Positions 21,227-36,200 of a stretch of DNA of 64,000 nucleotides are shown one piece after another (positions within the stretch are counted from its first letter, which is position 1; every line of letters starts with the position of its first letter). A program made the position numbers and the translations under genes. Origin of the DNA: Procambarus clarkii (lineage: Eukaryota; Arthropoda; Malacostraca; Decapoda; Cambaridae). Under the pieces are notes generated by a model. That model was not told where the DNA came from. It did no database searches and saw only the letters and a list, made by a program, of their open reading frames with translations. The stretch spans positions 19,852,722-19,916,721 of the forward strand of contig NC_091193.1 in assembly GCF_040958095.1 (NCBI RefSeq), written 5' to 3'.

Positions 21227-22440
21227 GATTTGTACATGGGTTGAAGTTGTGCGCTAACTGCTCTTATATGTATATAGGTATTAAAGTATCAGTAAAATGC
21301 ATACAATGTTTTAAATATTATTATAGTAATACATTTTTTATTTCATAAATCTTGTCAAGTAAATATCTGCTATCTTAAAAACAGCCTTTTAAAGTTTTTG
21401 AAAGAAACCTATTAGGCAAAGTGTACGAGTTTAATGTAAAAAAATTCAACATGTAATATATTTCAAATTGATAATAGGACTACAATCACGCTACCTTAGT
21501 TCTTTATCTGAATCATTACTTTGTCAACATGACAAATGTAAAGTGAAGTTGAACATTGTCAGGAAAAATATGGGGATCTTGGACAAGCTGCTGGCTATCT
21601 GTCTCCATCGAAGCCATTGGCGAGATGGTGGCCCTTTGGGTAAATTAATTGTAAGAAGAGTAGCATACATTAATTACAGGTTATGTAAATACTCAACCCA
21701 TCCTCCTGTTTACATAGTATCTATTGTGACGATCTTCAATAGTCATGAATTTGTACATACTTAGTTTTAGATAGTAGTAAACTGACTAGTAAGGAATTCT
21801 TTAAAAAAACAAACTTAAATATTCCTAGACCTAATACTGTATGGCACACATATGTACTATATTAGGCCTCAGATATTGTGTATTAGGTCTAGGAAGATTA
21901 GGTTAGATTAGTTTAGTTTGGCTTTGCAACACAAGTAAAAAAATAGTTTTCCGGTTTGTCCAACTCAATAGTGCTGATTTCTACTTTCTGATTTCGTTGT
22001 TTGTTGGTATATATACAGTACAGTGTACCATGGTCCTCATTGTTGTTATAAGTACTACCAAAACAGCAGGATGGGTTGAAATACTTGTAAATGTAAGGTC
22101 CATGGATCAAAGACAAGGTGGATTGCTGATTTGTCCTCGACACCCGGTGGATGTCTTGAGTGTGGGCTGTGACGTAAATGTAAGCATCCTTATTCAACAT
22201 TTGACCTTGATTGTTGCAACACCTCATGCACATATTGCATGGGGTCACAGGGACAAATGAGAGATGTTTGTATTATCCAGTGAGATCTTTGGGCAGTAAG
22301 TGTGGGTTTGATTATGGCTTGGCTGAGAAGTTCCATGGACTGGATCACAGCAGCTTTTGGTAAGCCCTTTGAAATAAACCAATTCCATGGTTTATTTCCC
22401 ATGATTTATGATTTATTTATTCCATGATTTTTATGATCCA
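21227..22440. other. Intergenic upstream of WDPCP, nothing recognised
   Basis: AT-rich sequence without a repeat family seen elsewhere. Open frames of up to 111 codons on both strands (for example 21997-22260) lack any family pattern. A first non-coding exon or promoter of WDPCP could lie in this stretch or the next one, but no sequence feature fixes it. Confidence 0.4.
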
Positions 22441-22780
22441 TGATTATTTATTATTATATTTCCATGGTTGGAGACTTGGAACCATGGGGTCCATGGTTCA
22501 AGTCTCCTGTAGCCCAGGTGAATGAAATGTTTATTTCCATGGAAGTGTGGATGACAATTTATATGATGTGAGCGTGGATCACTAATTCCTCTGAGCTTCA
22601 GTAGTACATAGTCAGAGGAAGTTGAAAATTCCAGCATAGCAGCAGTAGTTGCATCTGGAATCGTCCCTTATTAAGACTACTCATAACCGAGTGGATAGAG
22701 CTTCTGCCTCACACACATGAGGTCCACGGTTCCAGTCTCCTATAGCCCATGTGAATGAAATATCATGCATCAATAAGTGC
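22440..22780 (+). mobile_element. tRNA-like SINE heads (family D), two partial copies
   Basis: The copy at 22672-22775 has an A-box-like TAACCGAGTGGATAGAGC and a B-box-like CGGTTCCAGTCTCC, followed by AGCCCATGTGAATGAAAT. The sequence at 22470-22535 shares GGTTCAAGTCTCCTGTAGCCC and AGGTGAATGAAATG. A third relative is at 62565-62660. They look like short tRNA-derived SINEs, not functional tRNAs. Confidence 0.5.
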
Positions 22781-23245
22781 TAAAATTTTGCATATACTGT
22801 ATAAGTTACTTTATGTCCTCTTCTATCCTGTTAAAATTTAAGAAAATCTGAGATGATCAGGTTGAAAATCCACTATTTTGTGATGGTTTGGCAAAATATG
22901 ACCCCATTATGTTTCAGCAGCATGCTCTCTGCTGTAATAATAGGTTTCAGTAGCATGCTTTGCTATAATAATAGATTTCAGCAGCATGCTATTTAATTGG
23001 TTTCAGTGCTGTAATATATAGCTGTTATTAATGTTTGTTATATTTTTTGTTAAATTCTTGTTAAAGAAAACAGTTTACTTTCCAGATAGTACTGTATTAT
23101 CTTAGCAACATTATGATTTACATTATTAATTTATCCCTGTGAGGCATGCTTAAATTCCAGAACTCTGATGCACATTTTTCAGATGAAGGCAATATTTGCA
23201 CAAGGCTCTACATGAGGACTATATCCTGACAAGGCCGTCCTTAAA

Positions 23246-26200
23246 ATGGTCACTATTTTAGGAGATGTCCATTTTTGGACTCTCCGTGATGACGTGATTG
23301 TTAAAGATGCAGATTTTGGGGTTTATAGGTAAGTACAGTATTTGTTTTATTTTTAAAGCAATTTCAATAAATAGGTAATGTACATTTTTTTTCAATCTTG
23401 TATGTCATATTTGTGTAATAAAAACAGTAAAAAAAAATATGTAGATCAAAAACCATTATTATTTCATGAATGATTCTCCTTCACTTCTGACGAGGGAGGA
23501 CAAATAATAATTTCCAGTAAGCAGCATAATTTTTGCTAATTCTACCATTATTCCTTCAAAACTGAAAAATATGTACAAACAGTATATTGTCAAGGTAATT
23601 TGTGTAATTTTCCTGTGTAATTACCCAAGTGTAGTTACAGGATGAGAGCTACACGAGGTGGCACTTACACTTGTTCTTGGTAGGTAGTGGGTAGAGGAGA
23701 AAATTAACTAGGCACAAAGACAGAGGTCACATATGACAACATAGGCCCTATTTCCTTGATTTGGCCACTATCATGAAGTACTTTATAACAAAAATTTTAT
23801 TGTTCAGTGACAACTTATTTTAATGTGAAATAACTTTTTTTTTTTTTTTAAGTGTCATTTACTATTGTAAATGACACACTTGATTATGAGTAGGTTTTAT
23901 TGAATAAAATTGTTTTTAGTATTTGTTTTTGTTTTGATGCACAAATACACCTATTTTTTTCTGTTTTTGTTTCTATTATTGTACTTTCTACAGATATCAA
24001 GATAAAAACAATGTGAGTAAGGAGCGTGTTTACTATGAAGATAAAAGGCAGTACCTTGAAGCCCGAGGTGGGGTGATGACTCCAAAGAACAGTCGTCCTG
24101 CTAAATTAAGAGACTCGCTTAAGGAGTTTGAAGTAAATTTAACTTTTCTATTTTTATCTTTGTTTTATATTCTAATTTCATTTCCAATCATTAGCTTAGG
24201 AGTAAGTTTAAGTAGCTGCTCAAACTGTGGTACTAATATCTTTTAGCCTGTTCACTATTTCCAGCATCCAGCAGGGCAGCAAGCTTAAAATTTTCTTCAT
24301 AGATTTCTAGTTATTCACAACCCACTCAAGTCGTTAGTCTTTCACTTTATTTTGGTTGGCCTCTTCATTCTTACCCGTTAATATTTGGCATGCACCCATT
24401 CTTTGTCATCCAGTATTCATCTAATGTCTCTTTTATCTTTATACCCTACCACTTATTCACACCATCCTCATTTTTCTAATATGAAATATCTTCATGTCTT
24501 TACTGCATTGTTTCCATCATTTCCTAACAGTATACAGAATATTCCAATATAAATGTGCATACTGCTAAGTACTGCACCATTGTTGCATAATGCTGAATTG
24601 CAACTATTTTGTTTATTTGTAATAAACATTATTTAATTTTACTGATACATTAGCTGTAACTATAGTTTAATTTGTGCTTGTTTGTTCTCAGGAGCTGGTG
24701 TCAAGAGAGAGAGTAGTTTGGGAAGGCTGGCAGTCACATGTGTTATATCAGATAATATTTGCTTCAGGAATAATTGTACTGATGACTGTCAATCCAAGCA
24801 CAGGGGATCTGACCAGAATTATGTTTGACAAGTTTTTGGTGGGAAAGCTTCTGTCTGAACATCTTGCCAATGGTAAGTTATTATGGATCAAGAGGAAATT
24901 TTGGAATTTGTCAAAATTTTATTTAGACCCTTATCATTGGTGATTGAGTTGATTTTGAGAGGAAGTGGCAGAAATGCAGGCAGACAGAGAATATATCAGA
25001 ATTACTATATTTTCACTTAACATAGTTTTGTTTTAATAATTTTTAAGTTGTGTATATCAAAGCATGTCGAGCTTATTTTGATAAAATACCACAGTGCATA
25101 TAAAAAAATATAATAGTGTACAGTACATATGCATGATTAAAGATTTTTTTAATTTATTAATAGGTTTTGGTTACTAAAAGCAATTAGCAGATGGTAGTGT
25201 TTGAGGATAATTACATGAAGTTTCAGAAGAGATCACTATCACTATGTACTGTAATAAGTTATGCTAGAAATATCTTCCTCTCTTTACATAATTATTTCCA
25301 TAGCCCAGACTAATTTCTACCATGTTATACCTCTCCTTCCTAGTACCTGGTCAGGCCAGGATACTCACACTTGCAGATATCTTTTGACAATCACAGCACC
25401 CAAACCACACACATGAAAAGAAAGGGAAAATGTCAATGTTTTGGTTTGTCCTGGACCCTTATAAAGTCTTGTCTTGATAAGGGTCCAGAATGGGGGTGAA
25501 ACATTGGCATTTTCCTTTTTTTTTCATATATGTGGATTGGATGTCTACTTTTCAGCCATGTTGCTATGAATTGTTCTCTGCATCTTCTTTATATATATTA
25601 AACCAGCCATGGGGATATCAAATGCCCCTGCATGCATCTACATTTATATCAAACAAGTCGCTTATTACACCATGGAAACCATCTTGTTCATCACCTAGGT
25701 ATAAACATTTCTCTTCAGTGAGCATTATGTAAAATATATATGCATTAATTGATTAAATATCTTGGAGTTAGTGCCTTTGGTGTAATAAATTAGGGAGTAA
25801 TAAAATAAATTATACTGCATGTTTGTTTATTTTGTTAATTGAGGTCTTCAAGAGCTGTGAGTAGCCATGTAGAAATTGTAGGCTTCTGTTAGAGCTACAG
25901 TACTGTGTATCAAAATACAGTACAGTACTAATGTCAATGATAAATACAGCACCTGCTCTCCTTTCAGTTGTTATGACAAAGCACCACATGCTGTTTTCCT
26001 ACAATGAATGTCGATTGTCAGTGGTGCACTTAACACGTTCTCCACCAGAGGGACATGTATTGGAGAGATTATCTACTATGGATCCTAAAATACATACGTG
26101 TGAAGTTGCTGGACCATCAGGTCGTCGCTTTGAAAGAATGCTATCTGCAAATCTTTCTGGTGATATGGTAAGTATTAAACTAGAATCATAACCAGAATGA

Positions 26201-29200
26201 TACCCAGAAAATAGGGTTAATTTACATTCGACGCTGGATTTTACGCTCCCCTTTGAAGAAGGTGGAGGCAGTGACGCTCCCCTCATGAAAAGCACGAGAC
26301 ATCTACTTTACACAGACATAATATTCTCCCACACAACTTGGCAACTTGTAAACATTGAAAATAATAAATAATTATAATAATTCAGTGTGTCAGAGGCTAG
26401 GCAGCCAATTTATACATACAGTACAGTATATATTGGCCTTATATCGAGGTTCCCCCTAGGGTCAAATTACTGACCCTCCCCAGAATGCAACCCTGCAACA
26501 AGCTAACTAACTCCTGGGTACCTATTATTGTTAGGTGGACAGGGGCATTAGTAATGAAAATTAACATTACATTATGTATTAACATGTAATAAGGTATGAA
26601 AATTAACATTGACAAAAACAACTAACATAAAATAAACATTTAGATTAATAGAAATAAAAAGCTAAACATTATAATCATTCCAAAGTTACCTCTTCCAATG
26701 TAATCTTATACAGTAACTTCTTTTTGTATTATAATTTTTTTTTGTAAGACAAGGAATGTTTTACAAACCGGTGGACATTTCATCATGGCTGTGAACACTT
26801 CAGGTGGTGGTATGGTGGAAGACCAGTGAGGATGAGGTGTATCCTTGGAGTCCATTAGCCAAGGACCGTGACCGTGCAAACATTCTTGTGTATGCCCTGT
26901 ATGGAACTACTCTTGATTTGGTGTGTTACTGCCGCACAGAAATGGCACCTCTCAGTGTATCTTTCAGCAGAGTACAGCCAAATGTCCTGCTGACTGTGGA
27001 ACAAGGCTTTGGAAAGAAGGGAGGTGTGACGGTGCTCAGCTGTGTGTATGAGGTAAGGGGAAGTTTGCTTTCTTATTTACTGGATGCTAGAAAATCTGTG
27101 TTTTTATAAATTTTAAATTTGAATAATATGCTTCATATTTTATTTGCTTCTCACCATTTCCTTCAGCATATCACATATATATATAATATATATGCAGTCA
27201 CAGGATATGACTGATGTTCAGTATATACTTATTTTACTTATCAGGTAGAGAGAGGTGCATTGCATCGTGTTACAGTTACAACAATCCCCTTGGAGGCTCC
27301 TTTAATGGCACACTCTCACAACCCAGCTGAGGATCGTTTACTACTGGCGTGTAACAATGGAGTCTTGGCACTACACTGTGATTCTCGTGGTATGACACAT
27401 GTAACAAAAGCAGGGCTGATCCCCTCTAATATTGCTTGGTTGGACTCTGGAAACATAGTAATTGTGAGTAATGAGCGAGGACAGATTCAGTGTTTTGATC
27501 TTGCATTGTCTCTCATTAGAATGCAGTTGGTTATGGAAGATCCAAATCCTCAGAGAATTTTGGACTTTTCTGAGCACTTTTGTCATCAACAATCCCTGTT
27601 AAAGCTTTCCTGGGCCCCAACTAGAAAACTTGAAGATTCTCAGATAAAGAATAATCCTCACTTACTTTTGCTCCATTATATCCGAGGTCCTATAGCTTGT
27701 CTGCGTGTTGATGTCAGTGTTATGAGCAGAGATGAACTGACAGCTTTGGGTCTAGTGGCCCAGTACATCAAACATCGTCAACTGGATGAAGCTGTGAACT
27801 TGCTGGTGTCTCTCAATTGGGATCAAGAAGGGCCAATGGCCATGCAGTGTTTAACAGCCATTGCCAACCATCTTTTACGGTTACCAGTCACTCCCCAAAG
27901 GGAAACTCAATTAGAAGGTGCACTAGGAAGCTTTCATGTTCCAGTACAACCTCTCAGTCAGGCTGTAGAGGAGGAATTTGGACCAGCTGTAAGGGCACTT
28001 ACTCGTAGATTCTTCTTTCGTGTGCTTAGGTGAGATCCACATTTTCTTTTATAATATTAATTTGGCCTAGATATTCCTTAATAGGATACTTCAGGGTTTT
28101 GTAATTTTTAATTTCTTCCTCAAGGTGTTTGTTCAACATCTGAAGAATGCCTCGTCATATAGCCTTGAACCCTAAAATACTTTTGTTTGGAGAAATAAAC
28201 ATTAAACGTTTTATTATTTCTGACATTTAGTAAATGTCCCCCCCCCCCCCTTTAGCTTTTTATAGACTGTATTATTTTTATACTTTGCATGTTTTTTCAG
28301 TCCCCGTGACACAGTGGTAAAACACCCACCCGGCACTTCGCAAGTGCTTTGACTTGGGTTCATATCCTGGCTGGGGAGGATTGATTGCCAGTCCTTAACT
28401 GTAACCTCTGTTCGCCCAGCAGTGAATGGGTACCTGGTTCTTAAAACAATTTGGAGGGTCATATTCCAGGGAATATTAGGATTAAGGACTTGCCCAAAAC
28501 GCTATGCGTGCTAGTGGCTGTACAAGAATGCAAGAACTCTTGTATATATAAAAAAAAATCCTCTAAAATTCATACGCTTCATTTATTGACAGAGCCTTGT
28601 GTACAATTTATCTGAAGAGCCACCAGCTTTCTAGTGGCCTTGAGGACACAAAGCCAGCAGCTTTTCAAAAGTCTCCTCCCTCCTTATTTGTCCTGATGAT
28701 TTTATTTAGTTGGATTTTAAATTTCAGCAGTGTTTTGGTATGAGTAGGTATGACTTTGGTGAGTAGGCAGTTCCATGGGTTTATCTATACCTATAAGAGT
28801 GTCTGTCTGTCCAGAGTTGGAGGTCAGATGCTTGGGACTAGCCTAAACTAAATTTGTAGGGTAAATGGCCTTGGGTACGGGACAGACATAAGCTGGTTGG
28901 GGTAGGCCTGAGCTAAATAATTTATGAAACATTAGTATTTCTCGCCTTCCCCCCCCCCCTCACCCATCCGATTCTCATGGATTCAAAAACAGTTAGATCC
29001 TGCAACAGGTGAAAGGAGTTTGGTTGAGAGCACTGCAAAAAGATACAGCTGTAAATTATAATGAATGGGCCATTTTAGGTAGTGAAAGTAAGTTATAGCA
29101 AAGATTCTATAACAGTAAACTTGTCAGGATGCAAATAAGGCCTAGTTTCTATTTACTGTATGAAGATTATGTTTGTTACAAAATAATCCAGCTGGATTGG

Positions 29201-30158
29201 GCCATGGAAGATGTATGGAAAGCTAAGTTATATTTAATATAAACTCTCCCTTGAGTAAATTGTTCAGAAAGCTATGGGAGAAAGGAAAGTTTTTCTGCAT
29301 TAACAGACAGAGCAAATTAAATTTTGTTACGTAGGGTGTGTTTGGATAGTCAGATTACTTATGGACTTTATATAGATGTAAGAATGCATGTTCTATACAT
29401 ATATTTAGATAAATGGTATTGTGTCAGTAGTTTCAAACACAAGTGCAAGTAGACAAGTGCTGTCTGGTGTCTAGTAATATTGTACAGCAAAAATGTTCTG
29501 TATATTTGTGAGTCACAGCACATGAAACAAGAGCAATAATAATGGGTAACTGTAGATGTAAATAACCTCTAGTGTCACAGAACTAATACCACTGTAGTCA
29601 TTGTTTGTGGCTGGTACTTCAGGATTTGCTAAGACAAACATGACCTTGAATGTAGACAGAGATAAAGAAGCAGAATACAATGTTGTATAGCAAAGGTAGT
29701 CACAGTCATAGAAGAACTCAATATACAAGAAACTGTAATGGGGTCTCCTATAGATAAGAGACCATAGTAGACAAATGTTTTTTTTAGTAAAGTAGGTGAA
29801 AGTTTTGGAGTATTTCATTACATATATATATCTGTACAAAATGTGGACATCAGTCGGTAATAAAGTTGTTACGCCTTTTATTGTTGTTATGGAAGATGAA
29901 GGAAAGTCTCAATATAGGTGTAAGTGTATTAAAAACTAAATATTTGGATATAACCTACATCATTTCTCATTTCTCAAGGTACTGTAGACAATGTTCATTA
30001 TATACAGCACTTTGAGAAAGGATGTAGATTACATCTAAAATTTGGGTTTTAATATACTGTACAGTACTTGCACATAAATTGGGTCTTTCCTTCGCCTTCA
30101 TTCAAGCACTACTGCTTTGTAGTAAGTTTCTCTATTGTTATTAGTGTTATTATTTTTG

Positions 30159-30227
<69 letters not shown>

Positions 30228-33200
30228 GTTATTATTTTAATTATAAGCTAATTTGATAATCATAGTGAATTGCTTACCACTAATATAGATCTTACTTTAT
30301 TCAATAGTTGAAAGGTCTGTTCTGCCCCATTTATTTGAGTGGAGTGTAGAAACTGTGTTATATGCATTATTTCTGAACTATCTTGCTTGGTTGCTCCCTA
30401 AGGCATTTCCACTGTCTTGGAAGGAACTGATTCATTCTATCAGGTATGGCAGTATTTTGGCACCAGTGCCACAGCCCAGACAGGGTCATAAGGGTACTAG
30501 GGAGCACTGGAGAATACCATCAAGCTGAAGTGATCTATAGAAAGCCTATGTCATATACAGTACTTTAAACTAAAATGCCAAATTTAGTTAAATATTAAAT
30601 TTATGAAAAATTTGAGATGGCTCAGCAGTTGTTGCTAGTTTGAGTGCTTTTCGCAGTCTCTGTGATGCCTAGGAGAGCATGGAGGGCCTTTGAGTGTATA
30701 TGGTCATTTCAACTGAATAGTATTCACCAGTATTGCTAAATACCGATATTAACCCCTGCAGAGCCAGAGCCAGAATGTTGCCCTGCCTGATGCATGATGC
30801 AATTACTATTGAGACAGTGGAAACTTACCTAAGGTAGTCACAGTGTGACTATAAAAATAGTCACTCTCTTTCACTTTAAAACTTTCCATAAACACTCCGA
30901 GCTTATTTTTCTTACTTTTATTTACAGATGTGGTAGGCTAGAAAAGGCATTTCGTTTAGCTCTTGATTTGAAAGACTATGACTGTTTTATGGCAGTCCAC
31001 TCTGTTGCTAAACGCAGGGGTGACAATCAAATAGCCACAACAGCACTGGAAAATGCACGGGACCTAGAATCATCATGTAGTTCTAGTGCTTCATGCAGCT
31101 CGGTGCTCTATGGAGAGTCAGGTGCTAGCTCGGGATCCGAGTCTTGCAGCGAGTCTTGCTCCACTTGTTTCTCTGACAGCGGATCAGCCAGTGGCTCAGA
31201 GTGTGGCGATCACAGAAGGCGAGGTAAGATAAATATCCCATTCTCATTTCATGCTGCTACTTTCAATTTGGTAAATAATAATAATTTTGAAATAATAACA
31301 ACCATGGATTGAGGACAACCTTGTAGATCTTTAGAACTCATAAACTGTTTATAAATACTGTACAGACTGATCCACCATGATCATTGTAAGAGATACAGAT
31401 TTTGTAAGTGGACTCCGTAGGTGCTTGGTGTATCCTGAACCTGGTAACATGAGTTTGCCTAGTATGTACTAGGGCCCCACGAGTGTGTGTTCTGGCTCCA
31501 CAGATGTGTACCCTGACAATGTCAGTGTATTCCCTGGTCCTAAGAGGTTCTTCCTTGTTTTTATTTCAGAAGCACCAGGTTGCCCTGAAAACATTTTTCC
31601 TGATCTATGGGGGTTAAGCCTTGCTTCCCTGGTGTTTTTGGGTGTGCTTGGGAAGCCTGAAGACCACATGTTTATCCTACTATAATGCAATAACCAATGC
31701 TTCCATCTGGTCATAGTTGGTGTAGCAGTTAATTATTTATTGGTATTTAACAGTGATGGTTCTCTTTCTTGGCAATTCCATTCACTTGCAGGAAGTTAAA
31801 TGGATACAGTATTTGAGGAATTGTTTTGTGACTCATTTTAGTGAGTCACAAAACATTTTAGTTTTCGTTTCACGAAAACGTTTAGTTTTCACTTCAGTGA
31901 TGGCTTGAGTTACTTTACACTGTCTCCCTCCCTTTCCCTATCTATGTTGCAATACCCATTTACAATGTTCTGTGTCACAGTGGGGTGACGAAGTCATTAA
32001 GAAACTGGTGAGTAAATTGGGTTCTGCCTCAGGGTGCAACAGAGGGACCTGCTTGGAAAAGAGAGTTTCATTTCAACCAACATCTTATTATTTATCATTC
32101 CAGAAATGTACATCTTTTAGTAGTAGTGATGCCTCCCAAGCTTCATATCTATAAAAAATTGAGACCAGTTCAATTTAAATGTTAATATGCAGACACAATA
32201 ATAATAGATTGCAAGAATACCTTGCAGTCAAAGCTGATGAAGGTGTACAAAGCTAAGGATATAGAATTTACTTAAAACTACAATCTTTATCATTAGGACC
32301 ATTAAAGATGTAGAATATTTTGTAATACTGAAATGAATTCATCTCAATTTCTAAAAATCTTTTTCTTGCCTTACAATAATTTTATGGTTAATTATATGCT
32401 TATCATTCGGTAATAATTTTACCATTTTGTAGGTTCATTGCTGTTCTATTTGGATACATGTTATTAAGCACTTTGTTTGGACACAAGATAATATAAAATT
32501 AAACCAAACATAATGTAAGCTGTATATTTGAATCATGACGAGTGCAAAAAACATCTTGATGCGAAGAAAAACAGTGCCTGATTTTTAGTGATACCTCATA
32601 CAGTTCAGCCATCAGGTTATATTTACCACCAGAAATAGAAACTGCTTAATCTAATTAACAGCCCAATCTGCATTTTGAAAAATTTAACATTTTATATTAA
32701 AATAATCTAACACTCGCCTTTCTAACAATCGCCTTGAGTTGAATGTTAGCGACTGAAATAATAATGTTGAGCTCCTATCAAGGATGTTATAACGCCTACT
32801 CAGCATTCCGACTACAATCTTACTGATCAAATACCAAATGGATTCTCCATCTTGCTTAAAATTATAAATTTTTTAATGCAAAGCTTGTTACCCACCAGTT
32901 TTAATGTTAATATGCTTGATTTCATAAAATTTGCTGTAGGTATTGTAATCTTCATATTGATAATGATCGGTTGAACTAAATATAACTTATTTTATTCACT
33001 TCTTTCAGGAGAGGACTGTGGTAATGGTAGACTGGAGGTTATTGCCGAGTCCAAAACTCCACAAGAGCTTCATCAGCCTTCACAGTTGGTAGGGAAGGAT
33101 ATTATCAAGTTGTATTTTTGGTTTACAGAATGCAGTTTGTGTGTACTTGGTAGGAATTCTTTATGGCTTTGTCTTATTTGTATTCTCTCTTCTGAGAGGA

Positions 33201-36200
33201 TGCTGTTTAATATCTTGGGAATGCCTTATCATATATTTCCTTGAATCCATTGTTGCTGCTTGTCCTTTAAGAGCTGGAGCATTTTGTAGACCATATGATA
33301 TTACTGTACTAGTTTTCCTGTAGCTGGTTAAACCCTGGATTCCCGTCCTGGCCCTAGTGTCCAGGTGCTCTGTCTTTTTCTTTCATGCCTTCATCATGCA
33401 GAAATCAGCCATGGGTTTTAAAAGAACATTTACATGCCCTTTGCTGATCTTCATGTGAGGAGCTGTAGAGGGGATCTACCACAAGCTTTACTGTGAGGTG
33501 GTGATACTGCTCTTTATTCACTGCCTTTGTGCTCATAACATCTGTAATATGAGGTGGCTTGACAAGCATTCCAATATGCCTACAGATATATTTTGTATAT
33601 TGTATATTATTAACAAGCTTAGGTGCCCGACACTGTGCTGCTATCCTGGTCTGTGTGAAGGATTACAGAGTGTAAGTCAAGGGCTAGCCAGGTTCACCTT
33701 ATATCCCCATCTTGCTGAATGGTTTGTTATACATCTGATAGGTGCTCAAGATTGTTGACTTCCATTGACATCATTTGCCATTTTTGTCTTAAGTTTTAAA
33801 ATTACTGTGTTTTTGAGTAAAATTTTGTTTATTAATATTCTGCATACATTACCAATATTATGGTAAGAAAATGTTTAATTTCTTAATTAATATAAGTAAT
33901 TCTACATTCTGCCCCAACCCAACCTCTTCTCATCTTACCTGACTGGCCCTACCAGTAAGGCCTGAATACAGGCAGAAGCTAGGACTAATCACTTTTGTGG
34001 CTTGTACCAACACTAGGAACTTAGTGTTTCATTTTTACAGTGGTCTTGTGTTACAATAGTGAACACGTCACATCAGCGTGTAGACAAGCCCTTTGTGCAC
34101 ATGTGTTGACTTTTACTGAAAGGCTGGCCAGATTTTTTTCTGCACTTGGTTCATTTGTGCTCTTAGCAGTGGTGATTCTCCACTTCAGTTTCCTGCTACA
34201 TTGGTTTCTTGGAACTTTGTTGCAGGACATGGACATTTGTGCTGTACTGTGCTGTTACTTTTTCATGAATTATGTGTTTGTGGTGTGCATAGAGTACATA
34301 TGGTTGCTTGTGTCACTATAGGCAAGACCTTTTGTTTACTCTCAGAGCATACTTTGGCAGAGCTTTTGTAGCTGCTTTGTTTTCCTTCATTTATTTCTGA
34401 CCGCAGGATTCCCCCACTTATCAACTTTTTTGTGTGGAATAAAGATTTAGGAAATGTAATGATAATGGACAATAAAATTGAGTATAATTTAGGAAAATGT
34501 TGGGGAGGGGGGGGCAGAGATTTACAAGGGCTTACAGAAATTGGAGAGTAACCATTAACCTGGAACGGGGAAGTAAAGTAGTATAGTACATGTGAGAAAT
34601 TCAGTTAAGACATAAGAGCAGAGTGGAACAGACTAGAAAAGCTAGTTAAAACAATATATTTTTTTTCCTGAGGAAATGAAGCTTAATTATTTTATCAGAC
34701 AGAATGGTACTGTTTGAAGGTATATATTTGAATCTGAGCAATTATTAAGATGAAAACATTGTAAAACGTTTTACAAGATTACATAACTTTCAGCACTATG
34801 TGAAACCAAACACTTGAATTCGATTTATTTTTATTCGATTTGTAGTATCCTAGACATAATGCCTCTAAATATTTTCATTCTTTCATTATTCAATGTATTG
34901 AATACATTGAATAATGTATTCAATACAAAATTAATATTGTATATTTATCTTACATTTTGATAAACAGTACCTGTATTTACTTGTAAAGAATTTTATAAGA
35001 TAATATATATTCAAGAGTACTGTATAATATATATTATACAGTATTTTAATTCAAAACTTTTGATTAGGATTATAAATAATAATCAGACTCAGAACTATAT
35101 TATACTTGTTTTCTTTTTATTATTCAAATATGGTAGAAATTTTAATATGATTCCTTCTTCAGATCTCGGGAGTTAAATGTTTGTCATTTAGTGACACCCG
35201 AGCCCACAGTGGTGCTATAGCAACAGCCACATCGGTGGACTATTCTACTTCATCACAGACCCATGCCACAGCTATCACATCTCAAGATGGCACTGTCACA
35301 ATCAACATTCGACAGCCAGATCGCACTCCCAAAAGAGCAGCTGGTCATTCAGTTGGCCCATTTGCAGCAAGATCTAGTACCCCGGCAGCCATGACTCCTC
35401 GAGGAAGCAACACAAGGCCGCTGAAGACAGTGAGGGAGGTGTTCTATTCATCAGACCCAAATGAAGAGTTTGTTGATTCTGAGACGGTTTCAGTGTATGT
35501 CGATAAGGATGAATTACAAAATCAATATGACCGTGCTGTATATCATGGTAAGTACATTTTAGTTTTATTAGTTTTATTATTTAAAAACTGACATTGAATT
35601 CTTAGACACTACCATAAATCTGGCTCATGTTGAAGACTGTGTTGTCATAAAAGCATTGTTCACTATTTTAGTGATATTTGACCATTTAGTGACTAAGAAT
35701 TTTCTGACCAGTTCATTATTGTTGTAGTTGGTAGTTCTGTCATTGTTGCATATATGACTTGTAGTTGAAGTAAAATTTCTTTAAACTTACTGATCTAATA
35801 TGACTGTAGTAACCTTAGGTATGCTTTAGCAAAAGGGGAATTTGTATACAACCTGTCACATCTATTTAGTTTCAATATTCTAAATGGGAGATTCACACTG
35901 TTTACGGAACTTCATTACTATTTAGACTTTTCTGAGCAGACTCTCCTTGCTTCTCAGAGTAGTCAGAACCCAGAGTCTACCTAGGACACTGACAAATGTC
36001 CCAGGCTTTGTCAACATTTACCCTCACCATGACTAGTAGCTTTGCAAGTATGTTGACCAGACTGTAGTAACTTTGCAAGTAATTTTGTCTTGTAATTTGG
36101 AGAAGGGAGTTGGGGGGGGGGGGGGGGAATTCTTATCCCACCTCTGAGCAACTGCTTGCTATATGGCAAAAGATCTAATGAAGATAACTTAATTACCTTT

